Below are positions 34,915 to 43,715 of a stretch of DNA of 64,000 nucleotides, piece by piece. Positions within the stretch are counted from its first letter, which is position 1. The number at the start of each line of letters is the position of its first letter. The notes under the pieces are model-generated. The model saw only the letters and a program-made list of their open reading frames with translations. It did not search any database and was not told the origin of the DNA. The translations under genes and the position numbers were made by a program. Source of the stretch: Foetidibacter luteolus (GTDB taxonomy: Bacteria > Bacteroidota > Bacteroidia > Chitinophagales > Chitinophagaceae); NCBI RefSeq assembly GCF_009650435.1, contig NZ_VVIP01000035.1:329117-393116 (forward strand), written 5' to 3'.

Positions 34915-35862
34915 ATGTACGGGCAACAAAGAATGGGTTACTGGAACCAATTGGCTATAGTATTGGGATTGGTTGGCGGGGGATTGATAGTAGGCAGTGT
35001 AATAGTGCTGGCAGTTGTATTTGCAATTCCCGGCACTAATATCGAAACCCTTTTCCGCGATGCAAATAACGTGGGACTTGTAAGAATACTGTCGCTACTG
35101 AACGCCCTGGTAGGCTTTGCATTGCCTGCCCTGGCTTTTGCCATGATAGTAAACCGGAAAAAGCCATTTGTTCAGTTGGGTGCAACACACTCGTTTAACA
35201 TACGCCAGGTTTTTTTTGTAGTGGTTATTGCCTTTTCCGCTGTTTATGTTGGCGCCATGCTGGCGCAGGTAAATGAGCTTATACCAATTAGCAAATCGCT
35301 GGAGAAAAGATTTAAGGCCGCGCAGGAAACATACATGAACAATGTAATGGCTATTGCCAACATGAGGGGTTTTGCCGATTACCTTATAACCCTGGTATTG
35401 ATTGCCCTGCTGCCAGCCATCGCCGAGGAATTACTCTTCAGATCCTGCCTCCAACCAGTAATGATCGGGCTAACCCGCCATGTATTTGCCGGAATATTAA
35501 TCAGCAGCATTTTATTCAGCCTTATGCACTTTGAATATTATGGTTTTTTAACCCGCATGTTCCTGGGCATGTTGCTGGGCTACATTTATTATTACAGTAA
35601 AAGCTTCTGGCTAAATGCATTGGCGCACTTTATTAATAATGCCATTGGTGTTACACAAATGTATATTCTTAGCAGGCAGGGTAAATTGAATACGGCGGCT
35701 ATGGATGACAGATTTCCCTGGGCAGTTGGCATTGGGGCTACTGTTCTGCTGTTATTCCTGGTAGCACGTTTTAAGCAGGAGAGTGAAAAATATAATGCAG
35801 AGCACCCGGCGCCGGAGCCCGCCATTGAAGATGAGATTGGAAAAACAACAGCCGGCGATTAG
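34915..35862 (+). CDS. CPBP-family intramembrane glutamic endopeptidase
   Basis: 315 residues with about eight membrane segments. The family motifs are present: EELLFR in IAEELLFRSCLQ (motif 1, EExxxR), the His in FSLMHFEYYG and the third motif in NALAHFINNAIG. CPBP (CAAX-like) proteases are inner-membrane glutamyl peptidases that process prenylated or small membrane proteins; targets here are unknown. The ATG follows a very short A/T-rich leader after the divergent dusB start. Confidence 0.88.
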   Translation: MYGQQRMGYWNQLAIVLGLVGGGLIVGSVIVLAVVFAIPGTNIETLFRDANNVGLVRILSLLNALVGFALPALAFAMIVNRKKPFVQLGATHSFNIRQVFFVVVIAFSAVYVGAMLAQVNELIPISKSLEKRFKAAQETYMNNVMAIANMRGFADYLITLVLIALLPAIAEELLFRSCLQPVMIGLTRHVFAGILISSILFSLMHFEYYGFLTRMFLGMLLGYIYYYSKSFWLNALAHFINNAIGVTQMYILSRQGKLNTAAMDDRFPWAVGIGATVLLLFLVARFKQESEKYNAEHPAPEPAIEDEIGKTTAGD

Positions 35863-35879
35863 CCGGCTGCTGCAAATTA

Positions 35880-36149
35880 TCACGCTTCAACAGGTTCAAG
35901 ATTGTTCTTTTTAACAAACTCATCCCTGTATTGCTGAAGCTTGTCAAGCAATTGAGAGAGGCTTTCTAAACTTGTATCTGCCTTTTCATGAATATCCGGG
36001 AGTTCCTGGTCAAGAATACCCACACCGGCATTAATATTTTCAGCTTCTACCTGTGCAATTTTTTTCAGTACGGCTGTCTGGCTATTTTTCAGGTCATCCA
36101 GCTCACGTACCATTTTCTCAATCAGTTCTAATTTTTGCCTTTTTTCCAT
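35880..36149 (-). CDS. Small coiled-coil hypothetical protein
   Basis: 89 residues, highly charged and helical (MEKRQKLELIEKMVRELDDL and later SLSQLLDKLQQYRDEF), without signal peptide or membrane segment. It ends 17 bases from the convergent CPBP gene. I do not recognise a family; the helical heptads suggest a small oligomerising protein. Confidence 0.6.
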   Translation of the reverse strand: MEKRQKLELIEKMVRELDDLKNSQTAVLKKIAQVEAENINAGVGILDQELPDIHEKADTSLESLSQLLDKLQQYRDEFVKKNNLEPVEA

Positions 36150-36339
36150 AAACTATGTTTTGAGAAATAAAAGCACAAATAGCATACATAAATTCAGTGA
36201 GGGCGGTAATGTTTCCATTCCTTTAACATAAATAGCTAATAAACCGTTGTAATACAATGCGTTTTGATTAAAAATAAGACAGCAGTTGTACAAGCAAAAG
36301 GCAGAATATTTTCCACATGTACAGCCTATGCCGCTTAAT

Positions 36340-36437
36340 TTTTTGGTGTCGGACGTCCGGTTTTTCAATGATACATCGTTGCGTCGCACTACTTTCATCG
36401 TTTGGTTCATTGGGCAGCTTTTCAGACCCGGATAGAT
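36340..36437 (+). repeat. Dispersed repeat family B, copy 6
   Basis: GTGTCGGACGTCCGG, CATCGTTGCGTCGCACTACT and GGCAGCTTTTCAGACCCGGA. It lies in the 365-base gap 36150-36514; the rest is A/T-rich with no gene I would support. Confidence 0.8.
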
Positions 36438-36514
36438 TTTTGGGATAGTTGCTTATCCCTTCCACTATTTGACTATCGCCGCAGGCGAGCAATTTTATTT
36501 GGTATCTTGTCCCC

Positions 36515-37585
36515 GTGCCAACCACCACGTTTTACAATACCGCTTTTTGGAAAAGGCTGCGCAAAAACCGCGGCGCAGTAGCCGGCCTGGCAGTTATTTT
36601 ATTGGCAGTTATTGTAGCGGTTTTTGCATACTACATCGCCCCGGATAAATCACCTTACGCCAACCGCATTATACCTGAAATAGCTAATCAGAAACCCGGG
36701 TTCAGCATATACTTTTTACGGCATAAAAAAAATACTGAGACTGTACATTTTCTTTCGCAACTAATTAACGGTCAACCTGATGTGTATGAATACGTACCTG
36801 TTTCTTCCTATAAAAAAATAGCGGACAGCATTATTGCCGAAAAATATATTGATGAAGGGGTAACCGAGAGATTGAGTGTACCTGCACCCGCGGCCAATAT
36901 TGTGCAGCAAAAGTTTTACCTGGGTACAGACAAGTTTGGGCGTGATATTTTAAGCCGGCTGGTTGTAGGTGTGCGTGTTAGCCTGAGCGTTGGGCTGATA
37001 GCCGTGATTATTTCGCTAACCATAGGTATTTTCTTAGGGGCTGTTGCCGGTTACTTTAGGGGCAAAGCAGACAATATGATCATGTGGCTGATAAACGTTG
37101 TATGGAGCATACCGGTGTTACTGCTGGTATTTGCCATTACCTTATTGCTTGGTAAAGGTTTCTGGCAGGTTTTTATAGCAGTGGGGCTTACCATGTGGGT
37201 AAATGTGGCCAGGCTGGTACGGGGGCAGGTGCTGGCCGTGCGGGATTTGGAATATGTGGATGCGGCACGTGTACTGGGCTTTTCCCCGGCTCGTATCATC
37301 GCTGTGCACATTTTGCCCAATATATTGGGGCCCGTACTGGTAATAGCCGCGGGTAACTTTGCTTCAGCCATTGTTATTGAGGCCGGGCTGAGTTTTTTGG
37401 GTGTAGGCGTACAACCACCGCAACCAAGCTGGGGGCTGATGATAAAAGAAAATTATAATTTCATCATCACCAGCAACCCAGTGCTGGCATTGGCGCCCGG
37501 CATAGCGATTATGGTGCTGGTATTGGCTTTTAACCTGTTGGGCAATGGGTTGCGGGATGCGCTTAATGTAAGGGGTAAGATATAA
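36515..37585 (+). CDS. ABC transporter permease, DppC/OppC type
   Basis: 356 residues starting at GTG. The N terminus has the DppC pattern (KRLRKNRGAVAGLAVILL), then a long periplasmic stretch (about 50-135), then the permease domain with the coupling-loop EAA motif in VDAARVLGFSPARIIAVHI LPN-like order. It would form half of an inner-membrane channel for peptides or nickel. In E. coli the partner permease, ATPases and binding protein are adjacent, but none is here, so the rest of the system is elsewhere. Confidence 0.85.
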   Translation: MPTTTFYNTAFWKRLRKNRGAVAGLAVILLAVIVAVFAYYIAPDKSPYANRIIPEIANQKPGFSIYFLRHKKNTETVHFLSQLINGQPDVYEYVPVSSYKKIADSIIAEKYIDEGVTERLSVPAPAANIVQQKFYLGTDKFGRDILSRLVVGVRVSLSVGLIAVIISLTIGIFLGAVAGYFRGKADNMIMWLINVVWSIPVLLLVFAITLLLGKGFWQVFIAVGLTMWVNVARLVRGQVLAVRDLEYVDAARVLGFSPARIIAVHILPNILGPVLVIAAGNFASAIVIEAGLSFLGVGVQPPQPSWGLMIKENYNFIITSNPVLALAPGIAIMVLVLAFNLLGNGLRDALNVRGKI

Positions 37586-37594
37586 GCCCCGGCC

Positions 37595-38065
37595 TTATTC
37601 CCCGGCGCCGGTTACCTGCACATTGCGCATAAAGCTTTCTTCCAGCGAAATAAATGTTTCGGTACGTTCTATCCCTTTAATCTTTTGCAGTTCATCGTGC
37701 AGTACATAGCGCAGTTGCTGTATGTCTTTACAAACAATTTCGGCAAACATGCTGTAGTTGCCGGTTGTGTAGTTAAGCCGCACTATTTCAGGAATCTTCC
37801 GCAAATCCTTGGCAACGGTATCGTAAAGGGAGCTTTTTTCAAGATAAATGCCGATAAAAGCGATAACATCGTAGCCTAAAGCTTTTAAATCTACATTTAA
37901 TCTTGTACCTTTAACAATCCCAAATTCCTGCAGCTTTTTAATGCGTACATGTATAGTACCGCCTGATACAAAAAGCTTCTTTCCCAGGTCGGCATAGGAG
38001 ATTTCAGCATTCTCCATCATTTCCTGGATTATTTGAAAATCCAGCTTGTCCAGATTTAATTTCAC
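37595..38065 (-). CDS. Lrp/AsnC-family transcriptional regulator
   Basis: 156 residues. The N-terminal winged helix-turn-helix (about 5-55) starts LDKLDFQIIQEMMENAEISY and contains LGKKLFVSGGTIHVRIKKL. The C-terminal RAM ligand-binding domain follows (about 65-150). Such regulators respond to amino acids. It is convergent with the orphan permease, and divergent from the small RNA gene at 38221. A 17-bp perfect palindrome in the shared upstream region (38111-38127) is a good candidate for its own operator. Confidence 0.92.
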   Translation of the reverse strand: MKLNLDKLDFQIIQEMMENAEISYADLGKKLFVSGGTIHVRIKKLQEFGIVKGTRLNVDLKALGYDVIAFIGIYLEKSSLYDTVAKDLRKIPEIVRLNYTTGNYSMFAEIVCKDIQQLRYVLHDELQKIKGIERTETFISLEESFMRNVQVTGAGE

Positions 38066-38110
38066 AGGTATATTTTTGGTTTTAAGTGTAAATTTTCTAA
38101 CGAAAAAACC

Positions 38111-38127
38111 AAATTATTGAATAATTT
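38111..38127. promoter_or_regulatory. Candidate Lrp operator, 17-bp perfect palindrome
   Basis: AAATTATTGAATAATTT is a perfect inverted repeat centred on one G. It lies 46 bases before the Lrp-type regulator ATG and 94 bases before the RNA gene. A/T-rich palindromes of this length are typical binding sites of Lrp/AsnC regulators, which usually repress themselves. Confidence 0.6.
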
Positions 38128-38220
38128 CGATAAATTCAAATTTTTTATTGAAATATTTGCAATGAAAAGAATCTTTTTATTAATATTGCACTTCCAATAA
38201 AGAAAAAGGTTCTTTTATAC

Positions 38221-38382
38221 TGTGGGGTGATGAAACTTTTGGCAGACATGCCCTCTCGTCTCGGGGGTGGGGATTACAGGATAAACGTAGCATAGAGCCT
38301 TCCGCAAGGAAGACCGGGGTTGACCACCGGACTTTGTACTACAGCTAACTGCCCCGTGTAGGTTCGACTCCTACCCCTACAG
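38221..38382 (+). ncRNA. Structured RNA with tRNA-like ends and very long variable region
   Basis: About 162 bases. A 7-bp acceptor-like stem pairs 38221-38227 with 38375-38381 (one G-T pair). Directly inside its 3' half is a perfect T arm: 5-bp stem 38358-38362 with 38370-38374 and loop TTCGACT. On the 5' side are two linker bases, then a D-arm-like hairpin (stem ATG 38230-38232 with CAT 38247-38249, loop containing GGCAGA as in type II tRNAs), then a 5-bp stem with the 7-base loop TCGTCTC. The next 90 bases hold hairpins such as CTTCC-GCAA-GGAAG. CCA is not encoded. It ends in a strong terminator at 38399. It is not a normal tRNA (C in place of U33) and too short for tmRNA. Function unknown. 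Confidence 0.6.
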
Positions 38383-38398
38383 CAACTATTGCTTGAAC

Positions 38399-38432
38399 AG
38401 CCTTGTAAATCATTGATTTGCAAGGCTTTTTT
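38399..38432 (+). terminator. Terminator of the tRNA-like RNA gene
   Basis: A 12-bp stem (38399-38410 with 38416-38427, one G-T pair), 5-base loop and a T run. It lies 16 bases after the T-arm/acceptor end, and no protein gene precedes it on this strand, so it marks the RNA as its own transcript. Confidence 0.92.
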
Positions 38433-38531
38433 ATTTTCAGGGCTACCCTCTTTGTATTCTTAAGCCACCAATATCAGCTACAATTCTGAACCCAGCAACG
38501 GGTATTTAAAAAAGGCGACCGGCTACACCTG

Positions 38532-38690
38532 AGGGTGAGGGATTGAAGCGGTTACCCCGGTGAGGGCAATGTGCATGGGCCTTGTGCCGGAGTATGAGCA
38601 CAACCGAGAAAAAGTAACTAAATGTTGCTTTGACGAAGGTTGCGAACGCAGTTCTGCCCGACCCCTTGCGATAGCTTGGGGGCACCCCCT
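38532..38690 (+). repeat. Dispersed repeat family A, copy 5 (long form)
   Basis: GGGTGAGGGATTGAAGCGGT through GGAGTATGAGCACAACCGAG, the hairpin block around AAGTAACTAAATGTTGCTTT, and CTTGCGATAGCTTGGGGGCA. In this copy one arm of the hairpin has a mismatch. Confidence 0.85.
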
Positions 38691-38718
38691 ACCATTTACC
38701 CTCATAATTACCTTACCA

Positions 38719-38982
38719 TCAGCCTTTAAAAATTGTTTTTAGCAACCCATATACGGCAAACAAATGCACCAGGCAAAGTACAAAAAAAGCCAGGTTAAGC
38801 AGGCCAAAGGGTTTACCATATTGTTTTTTTCTGCCAATAAATACATTCAGGAGTGCCAGGCCAAGACCTGCTAAATACAATACCGGTATATCTTTAAATG
38901 AAGGGTTTTTGCTGTTAAACCATAATAAGGCAATCAATAGTACATAAAGCAATAATATCAACCAGGCCAAGGCGTTTTTCAT
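38719..38982 (-). CDS. Small membrane protein, three helices
   Basis: 87 residues with three hydrophobic segments (about 4-22, 33-49 and 60-82) and basic loops (IGRKKQYGK). No known domain. It precedes the LolC/E-like permease gene's stop side on the same strand but is separated by 98 bases, so cotranscription is possible but not evident. Confidence 0.6.
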   Translation of the reverse strand: MKNALAWLILLLYVLLIALLWFNSKNPSFKDIPVLYLAGLGLALLNVFIGRKKQYGKPFGLLNLAFFVLCLVHLFAVYGLLKTIFKG

Positions 38983-39080
38983 GAAGCATTAATTAGCATG
39001 AAAGTAGCAATTTAAACCCATTGAACCACAAACTGTAAAGCAAACTGCCCAGGTGATAAAATTGGGTAAGTAGCTGTGTC

Positions 39081-40301
39081 TTAGCTTTTTAAAGAAAATT
39101 GCTGTGCGCCGGCCTTGCGTGCCGGTATCCAGGCGGCGGCAATGGCAACCAGCGTAACGGTGGCTCCCACCAGCAAAAAATCGAACACGGATAACTGCAC
39201 GGGATAATAGTTAATGATAAAAGTGCCGCCTTCCAGCTTAATAAGGTGAAAATGAACTTGTAAAAAACAAACCAGCAATGCCACCAGCATGCCGGCAATA
39301 CCTCCAATACCGGCCAGTACAAACCCTTCGCTCAGGAATATTTTTTGCACCATGCTGTTGGTAGCACCCATGGCTTTAAGCACAGCGATATCTTTCTGCT
39401 TTTCCAGCACCAGCATGGTTAAAGCGCCAATCATATTAAAAGCGGCCACTACCAATATCAGGGAGAGGATGCCGTAGATAACCCATTTTTCCATTTGCAT
39501 GATGCTGTACAGGCCCTGGTTTTGCTCGTAGCGGGTTTGTACTTTAAAGGAAGGGCCCAATACTTTTTCTATCTGCTCTTTGTACAATGGCATTTTTTCG
39601 GGGTCGGCCACATGCACTTCAAGACCGCTGTATTCGTCTGGCTTAAGGCTTAGCATATACTGTACAAAATCCAGGTTGGTAAAAGCGTATTTGTTGTCAA
39701 ACTCCTGCTGCACCATAAAAGTGCCGGCTACGTTAACCTCGTAGGAGTTCATGGCATCTTCTATGCCCGTATAATTAACAGCACTCCGGTTGGGCAGGTA
39801 AATAACAAGCCCGTTGCTAAGTCCCTCGGGGTCTGCCCGAACGGCGTTTTCAATACCGGCGCCTACCACCAGCAATGGGGTATCTGTAACGCCCAGCCGG
39901 TAATTACCCCTTATAATGTGGGCGGTAAGCTTGTTTACATCTCCGTAATTTTCATCAACCCCTTTTAAGAAGACAATAGATTGCGATTCACCATTTACCA
40001 GTACGGCCTTTTCCTCTACTACCCTGCTCGTTTTTTCAATACCTGCAACGGCCTGTATTTTTTTTAGGCTGGCATCTGTTATCTGCACAAATTTTCCTTT
40101 GGAAGGCGATACTTTGATGTCGGAATAAAAATCTCCATAAAGCCCCTTTACCAGGTTCTCAAACCCGTTGAACACGCTTAAAACAATAATTAAAGAAGCG
40201 GTGCCCACGGCAATTGCCAACACACTAATCCATGCAATGATATTGATGGCATTGGTTGACTTTTTAGATTTGAAATACCGCCAGGCGAACAACAGGTTCA
40301 A
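39081..40301 (-). CDS. FtsX/LolC-E-type ABC transporter permease
   Basis: 406 residues with the typical layout: one N-terminal membrane helix (about 20-45), a large periplasmic MacB-like domain (about 48-265) and three C-terminal helices forming the FtsX domain. The opening FAWRYFKSKKSTNAINIIAWISV matches in pattern LolC/LolE, which extract lipoproteins from the inner membrane. The ATPase (LolD) is not adjacent. It follows rbfA by 18 bases on the same strand, a gene pair seen in many Bacteroidota, and probably shares its transcript. Confidence 0.87.
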   Translation of the reverse strand: MNLLFAWRYFKSKKSTNAINIIAWISVLAIAVGTASLIIVLSVFNGFENLVKGLYGDFYSDIKVSPSKGKFVQITDASLKKIQAVAGIEKTSRVVEEKAVLVNGESQSIVFLKGVDENYGDVNKLTAHIIRGNYRLGVTDTPLLVVGAGIENAVRADPEGLSNGLVIYLPNRSAVNYTGIEDAMNSYEVNVAGTFMVQQEFDNKYAFTNLDFVQYMLSLKPDEYSGLEVHVADPEKMPLYKEQIEKVLGPSFKVQTRYEQNQGLYSIMQMEKWVIYGILSLILVVAAFNMIGALTMLVLEKQKDIAVLKAMGATNSMVQKIFLSEGFVLAGIGGIAGMLVALLVCFLQVHFHLIKLEGGTFIINYYPVQLSVFDFLLVGATVTLVAIAAAWIPARKAGAQQFSLKS

Positions 40302-40319
40302 GAGCTTGCTATTTGTGGG

Positions 40320-40703
40320 TTATGCCTCGCCGGAAGGCTTGTTGCCGCCAGCTTCGCTGTTTATTTGCTTGAAGAGTTCTTCCATTTTAAACACATGGTC
40401 AAGCGTATCATCCTGGTAATAATGAATTACCGGGATGCGCCGCAACTGGTGTTTTACGCGGTCTGAAAGGTCTTTTTTTATTTCCCATGCCCTGTCCTCA
40501 ATCTTTTTCATGGCCGCTTTTTCATCATTTACCTTAAACAGGCTGAGGTAAATTCTTGCTTCCAGCAGGTCCGGCGTTACTTTTACCGAGGAGATGGATA
40601 CCATGCCTCCGTCAATCATGTTCAGGCCAAGACGCCTGAAGATATCGTTCATTTCTTCCTGTATTACACCGGCTACCTGCCTCTGACGTTTTCCTTCTTC
40701 CAT
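40320..40703 (-). CDS. rbfA: Ribosome-binding factor A
   Basis: 127 residues, normal length. The start MEEGKRQRQVAGVIQEEMND, the KH-like fold, the segment VSISSVKVTPDLLEARIYLS and RRIPVIHYYQDDTLDHVFKM are typical of RbfA. It binds the immature 30S subunit and helps process the 16S rRNA 5' end, notably in the cold. It heads a unit with the LolC/E-like permease gene. Confidence 0.92.
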   Translation of the reverse strand: MEEGKRQRQVAGVIQEEMNDIFRRLGLNMIDGGMVSISSVKVTPDLLEARIYLSLFKVNDEKAAMKKIEDRAWEIKKDLSDRVKHQLRRIPVIHYYQDDTLDHVFKMEELFKQINSEAGGNKPSGEA

Positions 40704-40786
40704 AATTGTACCTTTACAGGCCGTAAAATTAACATGATTGAACTATAGCAGCGCCATTTTATTACCCGGCGCTTAATTATAACATA

Positions 40787-42610
40787 ATGAAGAAATATTC
40801 AAGGCTTTTTACTTACCTGGCACCACTGAAAGGAAATATCGTTCTCTATGTAATTTTCACCATACTTTCCATTATTTTCTCCATCGTTTCCCTGGGTATG
40901 CTGATACCTTTTCTTGATTTGCTTTTTAACCCGGATAAAAGGGTACACGAGTTGCCATCTGGTGGTTTTAACTCCGGCAACCTGTTACAAACGCTTAATT
41001 TTTACCTTACCAAAATAATAGATGCACATGGTACTGCATATGCATTAGGCGCCATTTGCATTATTATTATTATAAGCATATTGCTGAAAAACCTTTTTCT
41101 CTACCTAACCTTTTATGTACTATCGCCCATGCGCAACCTGATTATGGAAAGGCTGCGCAACGACCTGTACAATAAAATACTACAACTGCCCATCGGCTAT
41201 TTTACCGAGCAGAAGAAAGGCGATATCATCAGCCGCATGACCAACGATACCAATGAACTGGAAGGCAGTGTTATCGGTACCATGGAAGGCTTTATTAAAG
41301 ACCCCATCAACATTATCTTCATTTTGGGCAGCCTTGCATTTTTAAGCCCGCACCTTTCTTTGTTCCTGCTGGTGTTTCTGCCATTAACCGGGTTTATTAT
41401 AGGCAGGGTTAGCCGCTCTTTAAAAAAAGCGGGCAACCAGGCTGCCATTAAGTACGGGGAGGCGTTATCCACTTTGGATGAAACACTTTCCGGCCTGCGT
41501 GTTATAAAGGCCTTTAACGCGGAGGGTATATTGCGCAACCACTTTTTTAAAACCAATGCCGCACTTGCCGATATTAAAACCCGAATGAATTACAAACGGG
41601 ACCTCGCTTCGCCCATGTCTGAATTTTTGGGTGTGTTAGTGCTTTGCGGCATACTGTATTTTGGCGGCAGGCTAATTCTGGGCGGTGGCGATATAGGCCT
41701 TACGCCAAGCGGTTTTATGGCTTACATAGCGTTGTTTGCGCAGATTATAAACCCGGCCAAATCTTTATCCTCTTCTTTTTACAGCATGCAAAAAGGCACA
41801 GCCGCCATTACACGCATAGAAGAAATACTGAAGGCCAATATTACCGTTGAAGACAAAGTAAACGGCCAGCAGTTAACCGACTTTACAGACAGTATAGAAT
41901 TTAAAAATGTACGCTTTGGCTACGAAGAAATTACCATACTGGATAACATCAACCTGCGGATAGCGAAAGGCAAAACCGTGGCACTGGTTGGCAGTAGCGG
42001 CGCAGGTAAAAGTACCCTTGCCGACCTTGTTCCACGCTTTCATGATGCCACGGCGGGGGAACTATTGATAGATGGGCTGAACATAAAAGAATATTCCCTG
42101 GCCAGCCTGCGCAGCCAGATTAGCATTGTAACGCAGGAACCCATTCTGTTTAATGATACTATTGCCAACAATATTTCTTTAGGCAAACCTGATGCAACCA
42201 CAGAGGAAATAGAGCATGCCGCAAAAGTGGCCAACGCCTACAACTTCATTGTTGCCAAAGATGAGGGTTTTAATACCAACATTGGCGACAGGGGCAGCAA
42301 ACTGAGTGGCGGAGAAAGGCAACGCCTTACCATTGCTAGGGCGGTATTAAAAAACCCTCCGATACTTATACTGGATGAAGCTACTTCTTCCCTGGATACC
42401 GAAAGCGAAAGGCTGGTGCAGGATGCTATTAACAACATGATGCAGAACAGGACCAGTATTGTGATAGCGCACAGGCTCTCTACCATTCGCCATGCGGATG
42501 AAATTATTGTAATGCAAAAAGGTGAAATTGCCGAACGGGGCACACATGATGAGCTACTTAAAAAAGGCGGCATTTACAAGCGCCTGGTGGATATGCAGGA
42601 AGTGAGATAA
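40787..42610 (+). CDS. MsbA-type ABC exporter (fused permease and ATPase)
   Basis: 607 residues. Six N-terminal membrane helices (about 18-325) are followed by the ATPase domain, with Walker A GSSGAGKST, signature LSGGERQRLTIARA, Walker B ILILDEATSSLD and the switch His in IVIAHRLST. Half-exporters of this kind dimerise and flip lipids (MsbA moves lipid A) or export drugs. Context gives no substrate; it starts 83 bases from the divergent rbfA. MsbA-like lipid export is the best guess. Confidence 0.88.
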   Translation: MKKYSRLFTYLAPLKGNIVLYVIFTILSIIFSIVSLGMLIPFLDLLFNPDKRVHELPSGGFNSGNLLQTLNFYLTKIIDAHGTAYALGAICIIIIISILLKNLFLYLTFYVLSPMRNLIMERLRNDLYNKILQLPIGYFTEQKKGDIISRMTNDTNELEGSVIGTMEGFIKDPINIIFILGSLAFLSPHLSLFLLVFLPLTGFIIGRVSRSLKKAGNQAAIKYGEALSTLDETLSGLRVIKAFNAEGILRNHFFKTNAALADIKTRMNYKRDLASPMSEFLGVLVLCGILYFGGRLILGGGDIGLTPSGFMAYIALFAQIINPAKSLSSSFYSMQKGTAAITRIEEILKANITVEDKVNGQQLTDFTDSIEFKNVRFGYEEITILDNINLRIAKGKTVALVGSSGAGKSTLADLVPRFHDATAGELLIDGLNIKEYSLASLRSQISIVTQEPILFNDTIANNISLGKPDATTEEIEHAAKVANAYNFIVAKDEGFNTNIGDRGSKLSGGERQRLTIARAVLKNPPILILDEATSSLDTESERLVQDAINNMMQNRTSIVIAHRLSTIRHADEIIVMQKGEIAERGTHDELLKKGGIYKRLVDMQEVR

Positions 42611-42692
42611 AAGATGTTGCCACGGAAACACGGAGGAGGGCAAATGCCACTGATTGAATGACGTGGATGATGATTCAACCAGTGGCGGATTT

Positions 42693-43115
42693 TTATTTTC
42701 TTTCGGCTTTTACTTCTGTGGGCACTACTGCTTCTCCCTTGTTGCCAAAAGAGTTGCGTATAAAGTTCAGCACATCGCTTACTTCGGTATCGTTCAGGTC
42801 TGTTGGTTTCATTTCGCCGTTGTACACAACACCATTCACTTTCATTTCCCCGGTTACGCCATAAATAATTTCCTTGATGGAACGTTTCTTGTCCGCCATC
42901 AGGTAGTCTGATTTAGCCACTGGTGGAAAAGCGCCTTCCACGCCCTGGCCCTCGGCCATGTGGCAGAACACACAATGTGTGCTGTAAATTTCTTTGCCGC
43001 GTTCTATGCTGGCTTTCAGGTCGAATTTATCCTGGGGCTGCGGTTTAAACGAAAACAATGCTGTACCTACTATCGCGGCACATCCTGTTGCAAAAAGAAT
43101 ATGTTTCAATTTCAT
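42693..43115 (-). CDS. Small c-type cytochrome
   Basis: 140 residues. A signal anchor (HILFATGCAAIVGTALFSF) precedes one haem c domain, with the haem site CVFCH in YSTHCVFCHMAEGQG and a distal Met candidate in GEMKVNG or NGEMKPT. It should carry electrons in the periplasm. It lies on the same strand as the molybdenum hydroxylase genes (43716-46371), whose relatives pass electrons to a cytochrome c, so it may be their acceptor, although a 600-base repeat-filled gap separates them. Confidence 0.88.
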   Translation of the reverse strand: MKLKHILFATGCAAIVGTALFSFKPQPQDKFDLKASIERGKEIYSTHCVFCHMAEGQGVEGAFPPVAKSDYLMADKKRSIKEIIYGVTGEMKVNGVVYNGEMKPTDLNDTEVSDVLNFIRNSFGNKGEAVVPTEVKAERK

Positions 43116-43212
43116 AAGCTGGCTGTGTTACTTGCGCCGCTAATATAAGCCGATGTACTTAAAAAATTATGAACAGGCTGTTATTTAAGTCCTGGCTTCC
43201 GGCATCTAAGTG

Positions 43213-43316
43213 GTGACAGTTTTTTAATACCAGCGACAGTATTACATGGCATCGCCTGTTGCGTCGCAATCCGTTCATCGTTCAGTTTTTCATGGCGGCT
43301 TTTCAGACCCGGGTAG
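43213..43316 (+). repeat. Dispersed repeat family B, copy 7
   Basis: GTGACAGTTTTTTAATACCA, CTGTTGCGTCGCAATCCGTT and GGCTTTTCAGACCCGGGTAG. It is the first of several repeats filling the 600-base gap 43116-43715. Confidence 0.8.
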
Positions 43317-43418
43317 AAAACAGAATTAACGTGAGCATTGAACATAAAAAATCAGTTAGTTTAAGCGCAACGCCCTTTATTTTCAGGGGCAACATTTTAT
43401 GCTGATCTACGCATACAA

Positions 43419-43492
43419 CCACAAAGCGTTCCTCCGGAACGCAGGCTGGCATGCTAAATGTCTTCTACCCACAAAGTGTTCCGCTGGAACAC
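43419..43492. repeat. Direct repeat of a palindromic element, two units
   Basis: Two units beginning CCACAAAG lie exactly 50 bases apart. Each contains a palindrome: GCGTTCCTCCGGAACGC (43426-43442) and GTGTTCCGCTGGAACAC (43476-43492). Paired changes keep each palindrome intact, so the hairpin or site, not the exact bases, seems preserved. Confidence 0.7.
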
Positions 43493-43526
43493 CCTTTGCG
43501 TACAGCGCTTCTTCTATTTTATCTTA

Positions 43527-43557
43527 CATTGAACTTTGAACAAAGAACATTAAACAA
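43527..43557 (+). repeat. Short dispersed repeat family C, copy 1
   Basis: An A/T-rich tract of the TTGAAC / GTTCAA pattern (TTGAACTTTGAACAAAGAAC). Similar tracts occur at 47361-47394 and 59006-59036, always close to a family B copy. Confidence 0.6.
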
Positions 43558-43615
43558 CCTGTGCTGCCATAAAATTTCTGTCGCCAAAGGCGGCAGAAAC
43601 AAAACTACAATGCGG

Positions 43616-43699
43616 GAAAAGCTGCGTAGCGTATCCAACCGTACACGAGTGCGACGCAACGATGACTCATAGTAGTTCCTATTGCCGGGCTCATAAAAA
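43616..43699 (-). repeat. Dispersed repeat family B, copy 8
   Basis: Inverse orientation: ACGAGTGCGACGCAACGATG then TTGCCGGGCTCATAAAAAAT. It ends 17 bases from the stop of the molybdenum hydroxylase large subunit. Confidence 0.8.
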
Positions 43700-43715
43700 A
43701 TCCCCACTGCTAATT

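Noticed and set aside
38221..38382. tmRNA gene
   Set aside because: The ends look tRNA-like, but the RNA is only about 162 bases, there is no tag frame ending in Ala-Ala-stop, and no room for the pseudoknots of tmRNA.
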